DNA of 64,000 nt from Ciona intestinalis (lineage: Eukaryota > Chordata > Ascidiacea > Phlebobranchia > Cionidae), in the NCBI RefSeq assembly GCF_000224145.3, contig NC_020166.2, positions 9,773,420-9,837,419 on the forward strand, written 5' to 3'. This document shows, piece by piece, positions 63,593 through 64,000 of the stretch. Position numbers and translations under genes: made by a program. The notes beneath the pieces were generated by a model. It ran no database searches and was not told where the DNA came from. It saw only the letters and a program-made list of their open reading frames with translations. How positions within the stretch are numbered: position 1 is the stretch's first letter; each line of letters opens with the position of its first letter.

Positions 63593-64000
63593 CTGTTGAA
63601 AAATTAAAGAACAAGTTAATATGTCAATTTTCATGGTGCTTTTCTCCCAAATTATTTCTGTTTACAACGGGCATAATATAGGCGTAAGTTAGACTGCCTC
63701 GAGTTTCACTGTCAAAATTATTAGTCACTTTGCAGAATGACATTGACTTTGTTTATTAAAAAACAAAAATACATGTTTTTGTCATAAGAAAATAAAAATA
63801 AATGTTTTTGTTTATTAAAATACAAAATTTTATTTTTTGTTCATTTGAAAATGATAATACATTTAAATCTGGTTTTTCCTACATTTTAAAACCTTTGTAA
63901 TTTTTATGCCATGCTACAGAAAAAATAAACTGAAAACACAAAATAAACTGTTGAAATAAAACCCATTTATTGCCATATTCAAAACTAGCTAGCCACCAAC

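Overview
The window looks like a gene-dense, AT-rich chordate genome with short introns, most consistent with a tunicate of the Ciona type. This rests on a Dmbx homeobox gene, compact many-exon genes with clean GT-AG introns, and small interspersed elements packed into introns. No prokaryotic, viral or retroviral genes were seen. The organism call is an inference from gene content.

Layout, left to right. Positions 65-2981 (minus): the 5' six exons of a collagen prolyl 4-hydroxylase alpha subunit, whose catalytic part lies outside the window. Positions 4333-15626 (minus): a 19-exon multi-EF-hand protein like EFCAB6. Positions 19577-23480 (plus): an 8-exon Dmbx paired-type homeobox gene, head to head with the EF-hand gene across about 4 kb. 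Positions 24571-38550 (minus): a 28-exon secreted protein with the A1-A2-A3-C1-C2 order of coagulation factors V and VIII, lacking a B domain and the multicopper-oxidase copper ligands. Positions 39215-42807 (minus): a complete cytosolic sulfotransferase with a 7-nt first coding exon. Positions 44961-56509 (plus): a 19-exon secreted or membrane protein joining a C-type lectin domain, a Thr/Ser-rich stalk, a ZP domain with a furin site and a C-terminal hydrophobic tail. Positions 57546 to beyond about 63592 (minus): the C-terminal two thirds of a USP5/isopeptidase T deubiquitinase with two UBA domains.

Exon phases were worked out by hand. The sulfotransferase (307 aa), the lectin-ZP protein (739 aa) and Dmbx (240 aa) give closed reading frames. 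The factor V/VIII-like gene closes (about 1458 aa) only if one base is missing from a C6 run in exon 6, which points to a sequencing indel or a real frameshift. The EF-hand gene model is about 900 aa, with one boundary uncertain by a base.

The genes do not form a functional cluster. The non-coding space is dominated by four repeat types: a 196-bp MITE with 32-bp inverted ends (19 full or partial copies), a composite tRNA-headed SINE-like element (dozens of pieces), a 71-bp minisatellite (nine arrays), and a weaker interspersed family of about 150 bp. Several sit within a few bases of splice sites. The minisatellite shares sequence blocks with the SINE tail. Other local structures are a tandem array of CRE-like TGACGTCA palindromes in a sulfotransferase intron and a hAT-like element filled with a 41-bp satellite that contains the only assembly gap.
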